DNA from: Actinobacillus arthritidis
GTDB lineage: Bacteria; Pseudomonadota; Gammaproteobacteria; Enterobacterales; Pasteurellaceae
DNA: 64,000 bases
NCBI RefSeq assembly: GCF_029774155.1
Contig: NZ_CP103833.1
Span: 1,054,001-1,118,000, forward strand
Reading direction: 5' to 3'
Both the position numbers and the translations under genes were made by a program. This document shows positions 21,287-32,918 of this stretch, in pieces. A model generated the notes under the pieces. That model saw only the letters and a list, made by a program, of their open reading frames with translations, ran no database searches and was not told where the DNA came from. Within the stretch, counting starts at the first letter, position 1, and the number at the start of each line of letters is the position of its first letter.

Positions 21287-21302
21287 TGTGGCATAGATCA
21301 CA
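21287..21302. promoter_or_regulatory. Second CRP-like site, glpA/glpQ intergenic region
   Basis: TGTGGCATAGATCACA matches the CRP consensus except one base in the left half. It is 41 bases centre to centre from the first site, close to four helical turns, so both could be bound on one face. Confidence 0.7.
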
Positions 21303-21395
21303 AATTTACATAAATTAGCTTTTATATTCACTTCCTTAATATATCCTTACGTCCGTTTGTTGATATATAAACACTGATAACCTAGGAGAATTAAA

Positions 21396-22481
21396 ATGAA
21401 AATTAAAGTATTAGTCGCTAGCCTTATCGCTACTGCAGTATTAGCCGGTTGTACCCATTCTCAATCTATGCAAATGACACAAACGGACAAACTCGTCATT
21501 GCACACCGAGGTGCTAGCGGTTACTTACCGGAACATACCTTAGAATCCAAAGCACTCGCTGTTGCACAACAAGCGGACTATTTAGAGCAAGACCTTGCCA
21601 TGACTAAAGATAATCGCTTAATCGTTATCCATGACCATTTCTTAGACGGTTTAACCGATGTCGCTAAAAAATTCCCAAAACGTGCACGTAAAGACGGGCG
21701 TTTCTATGTTGCAGATTTTACCTTGAAAGAAATCCAAACCCTTGAAATGACCGAAAACTTCAAAACTGAAAACGGTCAACAAGTCCAAGTGTATCCAAAC
21801 CGTTTCCCAATGTGGAAATCACATTTCAAAATTCATACTTTTGAAGATGAAATTGAATTTATCCAAGGTTTAGAAAAATCAACCGGTAAAAAAATTGGTA
21901 TTTATCCGGAAATCAAAGCCCCTTGGTTACATCACCAAGAAGGTAAAGATATCGCATTAGAAACCTTAAAAGTCTTGAAAAAATATGGCTATGATCAAAA
22001 ATCAGATCGCGTTTATTTACAAACCTTTGATTTTAATGAGCTAAAACGTATCAAAACCGAATTATTGCCTAAAATGGGTATGGACGTGAAATTAGTACAA
22101 TTAATCGCTTACACCGATTGGCATGAAACAGAAGAAAAAGATGCCTCAGGCAAATGGGTTAACTATAACTATGACTGGATGTTTAAAGACGGTGCGATGG
22201 CTGAAGTAGCGAAATACGCTGATGGCGTAGGTCCGGGCTGGTATATGTTGGTTGATGATAAAAATTCAAAACTAGGCGATATTAAATACACTCCAATGGT
22301 AAAAGATATTGCGAAAACCAAAATGGAATTACACCCGTACACAGTACGTAAAGACGCTTTACCTGACTTCTTTAGCAATGTAAATCAAATGTATGACGCA
22401 TTATTAAATAAAGCAGGTGCAACCGGTATCTTTACAGATTTCCCGGATACAGGTGTTCAATTTCTTAAAGGAACAAAATAA
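21396..22481 (+). CDS. glpQ: Glycerophosphodiester phosphodiesterase, protein D-like lipoprotein
   Basis: Hydrolyses glycerophosphodiesters to glycerol 3-phosphate plus alcohol. The signal peptide ends in lipobox LAGC (Cys19), as in Haemophilus protein D, a surface lipoprotein that also supplies choline for LPS. Catalytic GDPD motifs are IAHRGASGYLPEHTLES, DYLEQDLAMTKD and VIHDHFLDGLTD. 361 residues. It is divergent from glpACB and upstream of glpT, so a hydrolase, transporter and dehydrogenase sit together. The start follows TAGGAG. Confidence 0.95.
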   Translation: MKIKVLVASLIATAVLAGCTHSQSMQMTQTDKLVIAHRGASGYLPEHTLESKALAVAQQADYLEQDLAMTKDNRLIVIHDHFLDGLTDVAKKFPKRARKDGRFYVADFTLKEIQTLEMTENFKTENGQQVQVYPNRFPMWKSHFKIHTFEDEIEFIQGLEKSTGKKIGIYPEIKAPWLHHQEGKDIALETLKVLKKYGYDQKSDRVYLQTFDFNELKRIKTELLPKMGMDVKLVQLIAYTDWHETEEKDASGKWVNYNYDWMFKDGAMAEVAKYADGVGPGWYMLVDDKNSKLGDIKYTPMVKDIAKTKMELHPYTVRKDALPDFFSNVNQMYDALLNKAGATGIFTDFPDTGVQFLKGTK

Positions 22482-22553
22482 GTATTTTTTCTGAGCGAAA
22501 AAGAAGATAAATTGGTGAATCACTCACTTTTTTAGCTAAATCGCACATAAAAA

Positions 22554-22569
22554 TGTGAGTGTATTCACA
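22554..22569. promoter_or_regulatory. CRP-binding site upstream of glpT
   Basis: TGTGAGTGTATTCACA matches TGTGA-N6-TCACA exactly. It lies 103 bases before the glpT start, downstream of glpQ, which suggests that glpT has its own CRP-dependent promoter. Confidence 0.8.
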
Positions 22570-22671
22570 AATTTTAATAAATTATATGGAGTATTACTTT
22601 TTTTTCGATAAAATATACTTGATTGTTCGTAATCGAACGTTTTATCAATAAATATAATTTGGAGTGTTTCT

Positions 22672-24117
22672 ATGTTTGGTCCATTTAAACCGGCTCCGCA
22701 TATAGCGGAATTACCGGCAGATAAAATAGATGCAAGATACAAATTCTTACGTTGGCAAGTTTTTGCAGGCATCTTTTTCGGATACGCCGCATATTATTTC
22801 GTGCGTGCAAACTTCGACCTTGCTCAAAAAGGTTTAATCGAAGCAGGTTTATATAACAAAGCGGAATTAGGTATTATCGGTACCGGGGCAGGCCTTGCTT
22901 ACGGTTTATCTAAATTCGTGATGGCAGGTATGTCTGACCGTTCAAACCCGAAAGTATTTTTACCGTTCGGTTTATTACTTTCTGGTCTTTGTATGACTAT
23001 GATGGGTTTAATGCCATGGGCAACTTCAGGCATTGCAGTAATGTTTGTCATGATCTTCTTAAACGGTTGGTTCCAAGGTATGGGTTGGCCTCCATGCGGT
23101 CGTACAATGGTACACTGGTGGTCTAAATCAGAACGCGGTACTATCGTTTCTATTTGGAACTGTGCACATAACGTTGGTGGTATGGTACCGGGTGCAATGG
23201 TGTTATTAGCAAGTGCAATCTACTTCAGCAATACCGGCGAACATGCAACAGCAAAAGATGTATGGCAACAAGCGCTTTACTATCCGGGTATTGCGGCAAT
23301 GATCGCGGCAATTCCAGTATATTTCGTTATGAAAGATACGCCACAATCTTGTGGTTTACCACCGGTAGAAAAATGGCGTAATGACTATCCAGATGACTAT
23401 AATGAAGAAACAGCGGAAAAAGACTTAAGTACCAAAGAGATCTTTGTAACTTACGTTCTTAAAAACAAATTATTATGGTATATCGCAATCGCTAACGTAT
23501 TCGTATATTTAATTCGTTACGGTGTATTAAAATGGTCACCGGTTTATCTTGGTGAAGTAAAACACTTCAATATTAAAGGTACTGCATGGGCTTATACCAT
23601 TTATGAATTAGTCGCGATTCCGGGTACATTATTATGCGGTTGGGTATCAGATAAATTATTCAAAGGTAAACGTGGTTTAACCGGCTTTATCTTTATGATC
23701 TTAACCACTCTTGCAGTTATTGCATTATGGAAAAACCCAGCAACACCTGAAGCTGAATTAGCATTATATGCAGGTAAACCATTCTATGAAAACCCATATC
23801 AATTAATGGACTTCATTTTAATGACAACAGTAGGTTTCTTAATTTATGGTCCGGTAATGTTAATTGGTTTACACGCTCTTGAACTTGCACCTAAAAAAGC
23901 GGCAGGTACTTCAGCAGGCTTTACCGGTTTATTCGGTTACTTAGGTGGTACAGTTTCTGCATCAGCAGTTGTAGGTTGGGCGGCTGAATATTACGGCTGG
24001 GACGGTGGTTTCTATGTAATGATTGCCGGTGGTGTATTAGCTGTATTATTAATGCTTATCGTAATGGTTGAAGAAGGCAAACATAAAGCAAAATTAGGCG
24101 ACCACTACGGCAAATAA
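22672..24117 (+). CDS. glpT: Glycerol-3-phosphate:phosphate antiporter
   Basis: Major facilitator of the organophosphate:phosphate antiporter family, with 12 predicted helices in 481 residues. Characteristic segments are [55 protein letters not shown] and [13 protein letters not shown]. It imports glycerol 3-phosphate released by GlpQ for oxidation by GlpACB. GGAG precedes the ATG. It is followed by a strong terminator. Confidence 0.96.
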   Translation: MFGPFKPAPHIAELPADKIDARYKFLRWQVFAGIFFGYAAYYFVRANFDLAQKGLIEAGLYNKAELGIIGTGAGLAYGLSKFVMAGMSDRSNPKVFLPFGLLLSGLCMTMMGLMPWATSGIAVMFVMIFLNGWFQGMGWPPCGRTMVHWWSKSERGTIVSIWNCAHNVGGMVPGAMVLLASAIYFSNTGEHATAKDVWQQALYYPGIAAMIAAIPVYFVMKDTPQSCGLPPVEKWRNDYPDDYNEETAEKDLSTKEIFVTYVLKNKLLWYIAIANVFVYLIRYGVLKWSPVYLGEVKHFNIKGTAWAYTIYELVAIPGTLLCGWVSDKLFKGKRGLTGFIFMILTTLAVIALWKNPATPEAELALYAGKPFYENPYQLMDFILMTTVGFLIYGPVMLIGLHALELAPKKAAGTSAGFTGLFGYLGGTVSASAVVGWAAEYYGWDGGFYVMIAGGVLAVLLMLIVMVEEGKHKAKLGDHYGK

Positions 24118-24144
24118 TTTCATAGTAAATAAATGAGAACACAG

Positions 24145-24180
24145 AGAGGGAAATACTGAATAGTATTTCCCTCTTTTTTA
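24145..24180 (+). terminator. Terminator after glpT
   Basis: AGAGGGAAATACT (24145-24157) is perfectly inverted at 24162-24174 with a four-base loop, followed by T6. Confidence 0.92.
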
Positions 24181-24271
24181 CTTTTAATCAAATTTTTCCT
24201 TGTTTTTCCTAAAATCAGCCCCATAATGAGTAAATTGTAAATTGATTCTAAAAAAGAAAGAGAGCAAATTT

Positions 24272-26680
24272 ATGGCACCGAGAAAAAAGAAAGCGATTGA
24301 ATTGCCACTACTTCCGTTACGTGATGTAGTGGTATTCCCTTATATGGTTATGCCGTTATTTGTAGGACGTGAAAAATCGATTCAAGCCCTACGTGCGGCA
24401 ATGGATAATAACAAACAATTATTCCTCGTTACTCAGCAAGATCCAAATAAAGAAGAACCAACGACTGCCGATGTCTATGATGTTGGTGTCATTGCCAATA
24501 TTATTCAAATGTTGAATCTACCCGATGGCACGGTAAAAGTATTAGTTGAAGGTCAACAACGCGCTAAAATTGAGCATATTCATGACGATGAAAATGGCTT
24601 TTGGGCAGGGGTTCAACCACTCATTTCAGAATATGATGATGAAAATGATGAATTAAAAGCGATTGCTAAAACGGCATTAAATGAATTTGAAGGTTATGTA
24701 AAAAATAATAAAAAAATTCCAGCAGAAATTTTACCTAAATTACAAAAAATCTCACTGGAAGATCGTCTAGCCGACACAATGGCTTCAAATTTAATTGCAC
24801 CAGTTCAGAAAAAACAAGCATTATTAGAAGAAGTGAATTTAATTGCTCGTTTTGAAGCATTATTAGTCGTTATGGCGACCGAGTTAGATTCCTTAGAAAC
24901 TGAAACCCGTATTCGTAATCGTGTAAAACAGCAAATGGAAAAAAACCAACGCGATTATTACTTAAATGAGCAGATTAAAGCTATTCAGAAAGAATTAGGT
25001 AACGGTGAAGATGCTGAACAAAGTGAGCTAGATAAACTAAAAGAAAAAATTGATGCGACTAAGTTACCGGTTGAAGTTAAAGAGAAATTAGACAGCGAAT
25101 TTAAAAAGTTAAAAGCAATGCCTCAAAGCTCTTCCGAAGCAACGGTTGTACGTGGTTACATTGATTGGATTTTACAAATGCCATGGCATAAAAAATCTGC
25201 GGTCAAAAAAGATTTAGCCAAAGCTCAGGAAGTTTTAGATAAAGATCACTATGGTTTAGAGCGAGTCAAAGAACGTATTGTTGAATATCTTGCGGTACAA
25301 AGTCGCTTAAATAAACTCAAAGGTCCTATTCTATGCTTGGTTGGTCCTCCGGGTGTCGGAAAAACCTCACTTGGTCAATCTATTGCCAATGCAACAGGAC
25401 GTAAATATGTGCGTATGGCATTAGGTGGCGTGCGTGACGAAGCGGAAATCCGTGGTCATCGCCGTACTTATATCGGTTCTATGCCGGGTTCATTAATGAT
25501 GAAAATGGCAAAAGTCGGAGTGAAAAATCCACTATTCTTGCTCGATGAAATCGACAAAATGGCACAGGATATGCGTGGTGACCCTGCATCTGCTTTACTC
25601 GAAGTATTAGATCCGGAACAAAATAAAGCGTTTAACGATCACTATTTAGAAGTTGATTATGATCTTTCCGATGTAATGTTCGTGGCAACCTCAAACTCAA
25701 TGAATATTCCGCCGGCATTACTCGACCGTATGGAAGTTATTCGTCTTTCCGGTTATACCGAAGATGAGAAAATGCATATTGCCCGTGATCATTTAATTGC
25801 TAAACAGCAGGAAAATAACGGTTTAAAAGCCGGAGAACTAGTGATTGAAGACAGTGCGATTTTAAGCATTATTCGTTATTACACTCGTGAAGCCGGCGTA
25901 CGTAGTCTTGAACGTGAAATTGCAAAAATCTGTCGTAAAGCAGTGAAAACTTTGGTGTTAGATAAAAAAGTGAAATCACTTAAAGTGACTGAAGAAAATA
26001 TCGCAGATTACTTAGGTGTAAAACGTTTTGATTACGGCAGAATGGATAACCAAAATCGTGTTGGTGAAGTCACCGGTTTAGCTTGGACTGAAGTTGGGGG
26101 TGATTTACTAACGATCGAAACAGCATCAGTAAGTGGTAAAGGTAAATTCTCATTTACAGGTTCATTAGGCGATGTCATGAAAGAATCTATCCAAGCGGCA
26201 ATGATGGTGGTACGAGCAAGAGCGGCTCAATTAGGTATCGCAGATGACTTCCACGAAAAACGTGATATTCACGTACACGTGCCGGACGGTGCAACACCAA
26301 AAGACGGTCCAAGTGCTGGTATCGCAATGTGTACTGCACTAATTTCTAGCCTAACCGGTAACCCAGTTCGCAAAGAAGTGGCAATGACTGGTGAAATTAG
26401 CTTACGAGGTAAAGTTTTACCAATCGGTGGCTTGAAAGAGAAATTATTGGTCGCACATCGTGGTGGTATCACAACCGTGATTATTCCAAAAGATAACGAA
26501 AAAGATTTGGAAGAAATTCCGGAAAATGCAAAAGCGACATTAACGATTCACGCAGTTGAAACGATTGATGAAGTATTAGCGATTGCATTAGAAAATCCGC
26601 CAATGGGCATTGAGGTTATTCCAACAAAACCTCAAACGATTAAAGTGAAAAAAACACGCACAAAAGCGGCTATTCAGTAG
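24272..26680 (+). CDS. lon: ATP-dependent protease Lon (La)
   Basis: Cytosolic AAA+ serine protease that degrades misfolded and regulatory proteins. N-terminal LON domain (PLLPLRDVVVFPYMVMPLFVGRE), Walker A GPPGVGKTS beginning at residue 358, Walker B LFLLDEIDKM, and the C-terminal protease with DGATPKDGPSAG (catalytic Ser681) and the partner lysine about 43 residues later in GGLKEKLL. I chose ATG 24272 (MAPRKKKAIELP), since AGAGAG precedes it and the ten upstream residues from 24242 are not conserved. 802 residues is the usual size. Confidence 0.96.
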   Translation: MAPRKKKAIELPLLPLRDVVVFPYMVMPLFVGREKSIQALRAAMDNNKQLFLVTQQDPNKEEPTTADVYDVGVIANIIQMLNLPDGTVKVLVEGQQRAKIEHIHDDENGFWAGVQPLISEYDDENDELKAIAKTALNEFEGYVKNNKKIPAEILPKLQKISLEDRLADTMASNLIAPVQKKQALLEEVNLIARFEALLVVMATELDSLETETRIRNRVKQQMEKNQRDYYLNEQIKAIQKELGNGEDAEQSELDKLKEKIDATKLPVEVKEKLDSEFKKLKAMPQSSSEATVVRGYIDWILQMPWHKKSAVKKDLAKAQEVLDKDHYGLERVKERIVEYLAVQSRLNKLKGPILCLVGPPGVGKTSLGQSIANATGRKYVRMALGGVRDEAEIRGHRRTYIGSMPGSLMMKMAKVGVKNPLFLLDEIDKMAQDMRGDPASALLEVLDPEQNKAFNDHYLEVDYDLSDVMFVATSNSMNIPPALLDRMEVIRLSGYTEDEKMHIARDHLIAKQQENNGLKAGELVIEDSAILSIIRYYTREAGVRSLEREIAKICRKAVKTLVLDKKVKSLKVTEENIADYLGVKRFDYGRMDNQNRVGEVTGLAWTEVGGDLLTIETASVSGKGKFSFTGSLGDVMKESIQAAMMVVRARAAQLGIADDFHEKRDIHVHVPDGATPKDGPSAGIAMCTALISSLTGNPVRKEVAMTGEISLRGKVLPIGGLKEKLLVAHRGGITTVIIPKDNEKDLEEIPENAKATLTIHAVETIDEVLAIALENPPMGIEVIPTKPQTIKVKKTRTKAAIQ

Positions 26681-26692
26681 TTAATCCATAAT

Positions 26693-26724
26693 AAAAGGGC
26701 TTCAAATAAATTGAAGCCCTTTTT
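26693..26724 (+). terminator. Terminator after lon
   Basis: AAAAGGGCTTCAA is inverted as TTGAAGCCCTTTT across a five-base loop. Almost the same stem occurs after glpK at 30302. Confidence 0.9.
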
Positions 26725-26760
26725 ATTTATCTATAACAATTCTTAAACTAATAAATAATA

Positions 26761-28248
26761 TTAAAATGATTTAGATACATCAAAGAAAATCTGATGTTTA
26801 TCATAGCTATAAATAGCAAGATTACTATTTGTCTTAGTATAACTCCAAGTTATTCTAGGTGTGAAACCTTGATAATGAAGCTCTTTGTGCCAAACAGAGA
26901 GAGAGGTTGATAACTCTTTATTTTTTTGCTTACCTAAGAATGAACCTGCTTTATAATTACGTTTACCTATACCAACAGATGCTTGCGTTGACAAACCAAG
27001 AGGCCATTCTTGTCCCCAAATTAAACGTCCACCAATTCTTTCATAAGCATTAGTTCTATCTTTCGCATCTTTTTTATGTAAGTCTAAAGCTAATGACCAA
27101 TACTGAGTCGCACTTGGCATATACATAAGAGAATTTGATAATGCGTGAGCTGGTCCACTATAAATTTGGTCATATTTACTATGCTCATATTTATCATAGC
27201 CATAGTCATAATATAAAGAATATTTAAAGTTTTGGTTTAGCCAATAACTGAGTGAAAGATTCGCACCATAAGTATTTGAATATTGTTTTAATGATTCTCC
27301 TGAGTTCATTCCACCGGCATACCATCTCTTACTAATATAAGGAATTAATTCAATGTTAAATCGAGCATCTGCATATCCTAAACCAAAGCCAATATTCGTA
27401 TTTATATCATTATAACGTTTATTATCCCAATAATATTTTCCGGATAAACCTGTTTCTAATTTAGTATATTTTCCATCGGATAGCATCCATTGCTTATCTG
27501 CACTAAACCACGCAGAAATTCCCTGCCCTTCTTGGCGAGCTGAGTTATAAGTAATCACACCACCGTTTTCCAATGCCATTTTAGTGCCTTGTTTTGCAGA
27601 ATTAGCTAAATTCTTGTCATTTAAAAAAGTCGCACCAAATGAAAAATTCCAACTATCTTTATTATTAATCGCGTCAATAAAACGATCAAATACCACAATA
27701 TCGTTTTCACTGATATTCTCAGTTGCTCTCAATCGCTCAAATTGCGTTTTAGCGGCTTCATATTCTTGATTATAAAAAAGTGTTTCTGCTAATTGAAAAC
27801 GGACATACTCATTATTAGGAAAACTTGATAATAATTTACGATACATATTAACCGAACCATTTAAATTCGTATCTCTGAGCAAAATTGCATTTGCCCAATC
27901 AATTAATGAAGTATCTGCTGAAGGAACTAATTGATATAACTTAATATAAGTAGGCAAAATCGCTTTATTTGCATTAACTAATGCTGACACAAATAAATCT
28001 TCAAGAATTTCAGGCTGTTCGATTAGTTGACGTGCGGTATATTTAATTTCCGACTGATTTTTATTTTCTGTTTGGGCGGATAATTCTTGTTTTCTAAGTT
28101 GATCTAATTTTAATTGCGGTTCATTAACTTCCGGCGTTTTTACATTAATTTGTGTCGCTTCTCTATCTACGATTGCTTGAGTCTCATCTGTCGCATAAGC
28201 TGATGAGAACATTCCTAAATATATGACGAACGCGAATGTTTTTCTCAT
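26761..28248 (-). CDS. Surface lipoprotein assembly modulator (Slam), outer membrane
   Basis: Slam proteins flip lipoproteins with Tbp-like barrels to the cell surface. Residues 1 to about 20 form a signal peptide (MRKTFAFVIYL...SSAYA). About 60-190 is an alpha-helical, TPR-like region (LPNNEYVRFQLAETLFYNQEYEAAKTQFERL-type repeats). The remainder is a beta barrel (formerly DUF560) with alternating aromatic strands and a C-terminal FFDVSKSF ending in Phe, as in outer membrane proteins. Start ATG 28248 is preferred over 28260 because GGAAG lies five bases upstream. It follows the surface lipoprotein gene, separated by a hairpin that may lower its expression. Confidence 0.88.
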   Translation of the reverse strand: MRKTFAFVIYLGMFSSAYATDETQAIVDREATQINVKTPEVNEPQLKLDQLRKQELSAQTENKNQSEIKYTARQLIEQPEILEDLFVSALVNANKAILPTYIKLYQLVPSADTSLIDWANAILLRDTNLNGSVNMYRKLLSSFPNNEYVRFQLAETLFYNQEYEAAKTQFERLRATENISENDIVVFDRFIDAINNKDSWNFSFGATFLNDKNLANSAKQGTKMALENGGVITYNSARQEGQGISAWFSADKQWMLSDGKYTKLETGLSGKYYWDNKRYNDINTNIGFGLGYADARFNIELIPYISKRWYAGGMNSGESLKQYSNTYGANLSLSYWLNQNFKYSLYYDYGYDKYEHSKYDQIYSGPAHALSNSLMYMPSATQYWSLALDLHKKDAKDRTNAYERIGGRLIWGQEWPLGLSTQASVGIGKRNYKAGSFLGKQKNKELSTSLSVWHKELHYQGFTPRITWSYTKTNSNLAIYSYDKHQIFFDVSKSF

Positions 28249-28273
28249 AGTTACTTCCATATTTTTTTAAGCT

Positions 28274-28300
28274 AAAAAAACAGCCCAAAACTGGGCTGTT
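28274..28300 (-). terminator. Hairpin between surface lipoprotein gene and Slam gene
   Basis: On the minus strand ACAGCCCA is followed by a short loop, TGGGCTGT and T7. It lies between the lipoprotein stop and the Slam start, so it may act as a partial terminator giving more lipoprotein than translocon. Confidence 0.85.
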
Positions 28301-28323
28301 TATTACATTTCTAAATAAAAGAA

Positions 28324-29998
28324 TTATTTAGTAATTTGTGCATCTACTTCGTCTGTTTTAACACCCCAAGCTGATACATCTTTTGGAGTTACAGGAGCTT
28401 CTGGTTTAAATAAGTTTTCCTGAACTTTAGCACCAAATGCCGCACCCCAGCTGTTTTTCGCATCTACAGCTTTAGATGCTAATGCACCACCTAACTCTTC
28501 TGCATTTTTACCGAATAAGTTAGCATTTAATGAACCTTCTGCTTTATCCGCTAAACGAGTTGAAGTACCTGCGATTACACCAGCATTGTTTAAAGAACCG
28601 TTAAATGCCGCAATGTTTTGATTCACTTCTTTACCATCAACAGACCATACATCATATAGGTTACCTGTTACAGATTTAGTTGCTAAATCAATGTTTGCTT
28701 TTGCGTGAGTACCGCTAACAAGTTGGATAGATTTATCTGTACCAAGTGCATTTGGAACATTACCTTCTGCAACTAGAGGTGCCGTATGTTCAAAGCCGTA
28801 AGTTACAGCGTGACCTTGGTAAGTTAAGTTACCTTGTGCTTTATCTGCATTATAGTAAGCTTTTGCTAAGTAACCAGTTAAGTTCGCATCGTACCCGGTA
28901 TCATTAACACCACGGTAGAAGTAGCTGTTTTCTGTACCTTTTTGGTTGTATTCGCCATAACTAACCACTTTTGTACCATCTGCATTAACATCTTTACCTG
29001 CTTTAACTGTCGCCGGTTGTACTTTATCTAATTTAGAAGTTACACGACCATATTGAACGTGGTTAAGTTTCACATCAGTATAAGTTACTGAACCATCTTT
29101 ATTCGCTGTTGCTTTACCAAATGGTGCATTTGCTAATGCTACTTCACCTTTTTCTGCAGAAGTTACAGAATCACCCTCTACGAAAGTTCTGTGGCCATAA
29201 ACTTCAGCTACGGTAGTTGCACGATCACGGAATGCTTCTGCAGTATAAACTACATCATTACCCTCACCGTTTTTAGCTACGCCATTTTTATCTAAAGTCT
29301 TACCGCCTTTGCCATCTTTGTCCACAAATACTTTAACTGTCTCATCAGCACCGATATAGTTTTGACGATCTGCTTGGTATACTAAAGCTTTACCTTGTTC
29401 TTTACCCATTGTACTGGTTTTAGTTGTAGCTACAACACCACGAGCTTGACCATTGTCTTTGGTAGAACCATCTGCAGTTTTGTAGATATGTTGTAATGTA
29501 TGTTCACCTTTAGTATTGTTAGTATTACCACGGAAGTCGAAATCTTCTAAGTAACCTACAGGCGCATTAGGAATAATATTACCGTTTTTATCTACAGGAA
29601 CAGAAACTACGACTGTATCTAAGCTAGGATGTAACTCAAGTGCCATATTCTCTGCATTGCCAGTTGATTTAGATGAGGTTTCTACTTCACCTGCTTTTAA
29701 TACAAAATTAGAGTCTGTTTTCTTAACTAATTTGTGACCAACAGATTTGCCATCTTTAACAGCTTGCTCTCTGCCGCCGCTTTCTCAATGCCGCTTTTTC
29801 TGCTTCGCTTTTTCTCTTCGTCGCTTTTTCTCTGTCGTCTTTCTCAGCTGCTACTTTAGCTTGTTGTTGTGCCTGTTGCTGAGCCTGTTGTTTAGCTTGT
29901 TCGTCATTATTTGATGAACCGCTTGAAGAACTACATGTCGCTAATACTGCTGATGCAACTAAAGTTAAACTTAGTTTAACGAATTGGTTTTTATTCAT
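28324..29998 (-). pseudogene. Slam-dependent surface lipoprotein with Tbp-like barrel, frameshifted near its N terminus
   Basis: MNKNQFVKLSLTLVASAVLATC starts the gene, with Cys22 in the lipobox; AAGGA precedes ATG 29998. A Ser/Gln/Ala/Lys-rich tether follows (QQAQQQAQQQAKV). The frame is lost at about 29766-29790 in a GC-rich, GCNGC-containing stretch; the downstream frame is open from about 29770 to 28324. The C-terminal part has the TbpB-type barrel signature SLNANLFGKNAEELGGAL and WGAAFGA. Family members bind transferrin, haem or complement factors; the ligand here is unknown. The break could be sequence error or phase switching. A pentanucleotide repeat lies upstream. Confidence 0.8.
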
Positions 29999-30055
29999 AA
30001 AATCCTTCTTATTAATAAGAATAGCAAATAAACAATGGCAAGCGACTATAAATCG

Positions 30056-30100
30056 ACTGCCCCTTTTGTATACAAAAGGCATATGCCTTTCAGGGCAGTA
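30056..30100. promoter_or_regulatory. Nested palindromes in the leader of the surface lipoprotein gene
   Basis: CCTTTTGTATACAAAAGG (30062-30079) is a perfect 18-bp palindrome. GGCATATGCC follows at 30078-30087. Outer arms ACTGCCC (30056) and GGGCAGT (30094-30100) enclose both. The region lies 58-103 bases upstream of the lipoprotein start and could be an operator or a structured leader. The regulator is not known. Confidence 0.5.
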
Positions 30101-30135
30101 TTTAATCCCAAACAAGAAAACAAGTAAACCAACCA

Positions 30136-30180
30136 AAAGCAAAGCAAAGCAAAGCAAAGCAAAGCAAAGCAAAGCAAAGC
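30136..30180. repeat. Pentanucleotide tandem repeat (AAAGC)9 upstream of surface lipoprotein gene
   Basis: Nine perfect copies of AAAGC on the plus strand (GCTTT on the coding strand). They lie 138-182 bases upstream of the ribosome-site-supported start at 29998. Such repeats gain and lose units by slipped-strand mispairing and often switch surface proteins on and off in Pasteurellaceae. The interval between the lipoprotein start and the glpK stop (about 400 bases) otherwise holds only the palindromes and the glpK terminator. Confidence 0.92.
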
Positions 30181-30301
30181 ATTGTATTTATTTATATATT
30201 TAAGTAAATACAGAAAACTAAAGCTTGATAATGTTAATTTATGTAATGCCAAACCTATTTTTCCTATATGAGATAAGTGTAGATAAAATTATTATGTATA
30301 G

Positions 30302-30336
30302 AAAAAGGGCTTCAAATTAAATTTGAAGCCCTTGTT
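30302..30336 (-). terminator. Terminator after glpK
   Basis: AAGGGCTTCAAAT pairs with ATTTGAAGCCCTT. On the minus strand a run of T follows. Nearly the same sequence ends lon. Confidence 0.88.
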
Positions 30337-30405
30337 TTTTAGGTAGCTAGTGGTCAGATTTTTTGTAAATTTTACGAAGAATCCGACCGCTTGTAAGAAG
30401 ATCTG

Positions 30406-31948
<1,543 letters not shown>

Positions 31949-32736
31949 TTAGTTACAATTACAGTTACATGGTAAATTTTTACCGATAAAACGACGATAA
32001 CCCCAAGCACCTACAAGCCCGCCAATAACCGGAGCAATGAAAGGAACAAGAAAATAAGGAATATCTCGTGCGCCGGTTAATGCGACATCACCCCAGCCGG
32101 CTAAAAATGCAAATAATTTCGGACCAAAGTCACGTGCCGGATTCATCGCAAAGCCGGTTAACGGACCGAAAGCACCACCAATAGCCGCAATTAATAAACC
32201 AATTAGTAATGGAGCCATAGGGCCTCTTGGTACACCGTTACCATCATCGGTTAAAGCTAAAATGAGGGCAACTAATGCCATTGTGATGACGGCTTCAACA
32301 CAAAATGCCTGTAATACGCTGATATGTTCATGAGGATAAGTAGAGAAAACACCTGCAAAACCAACTGTTTCACCTCGAACCATATTTTTTGCCGCTTCGG
32401 TCACGGAGAAAAGATCTTTATAAAGGAAATAAACTAATGCAGCTACTGCAAAAGCACCCAGAAATTGAGAAACAATGTAAGGAAGCACTTTCTTACCATC
32501 AAAACAAGCAAACTTCCATAACGCAATAGTCACAGCCGGATTTAAATGAGCACCGGAAACACCGGCAGTAGTATAAACAGCGAGTGCAACCCCTACCCCC
32601 CACATAATTGAGATTTCCCATAAACCGAAAGTAGCCCCAGCTAATTGAGTACCGCAACACAACCAACCCCAAAGAAAATAATAAGTCCAGTGCCAATAAA
32701 TTCAGCAATACAAGCACCTTTTAACGATCTTTCCAT
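31949..32736 (-). pseudogene. glpF: Glycerol facilitator (aquaglyceroporin), frameshifted near its N terminus
   Basis: MIP-family channel for glycerol. Two NPA boxes are visible: SGAHLNPAVTIALWKFACFD and GFAMNPARDFGPKLFAF, with DGNGVPRGP typical of GlpF. The true start is ATG 32736 (MERSLKGACIAEFIG) after AGGAGG. The frame breaks at about 32646-32655, where GTTGCGGTACTCAATTA lacks one base compared with the expected VAALQLAG coding sequence, again beside a GCGG run. First gene of glpFK; CRP-like and LacI-type sites lie upstream. Confidence 0.9.
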
Positions 32737-32788
32737 ATAGTCCTCCTACGGATAACGAAAAGTAAATTACGCTAGTGAATGTTGAAAA

Positions 32789-32804
32789 ACGCAAACGTTT
32801 TCGG
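32789..32804. promoter_or_regulatory. LacI/PurR-type operator upstream of glpF
   Basis: ACGCAAACGTTTTCGG agrees with the PurR consensus ANGCAANCGNTTNCNT at all but the last position. It is 53 bases upstream of the glpF start. Purine control of glpF would be unexpected, so another LacI-family regulator should be considered. Confidence 0.45.
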
Positions 32805-32854
32805 GGTGCAATATATAAAAACAAACATTTTTAGCAAATGGGAAAATGTAAATT

Positions 32855-32870
32855 TGTGACATTACGCACA
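32855..32870. promoter_or_regulatory. CRP-like site upstream of glpF
   Basis: TGTGACATTACGCACA matches TGTGA-N6-TCACA except one base in the right half. Position and gene function (glycerol uptake) fit CRP activation. Confidence 0.65.
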
Positions 32871-32918
32871 TTTTGATTCTCAAAGGTGTGATGAACTTCA
32901 AATTTTTAATTTTGAAAA

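Noticed and set aside
30181..30260. Start of the surface lipoprotein inside or before the pentanucleotide repeat
   Set aside because: The frame is open there, but the lipoprotein signal peptide and AAGGA ribosome site at 29998 decide the start; the longer form remains only a possibility.
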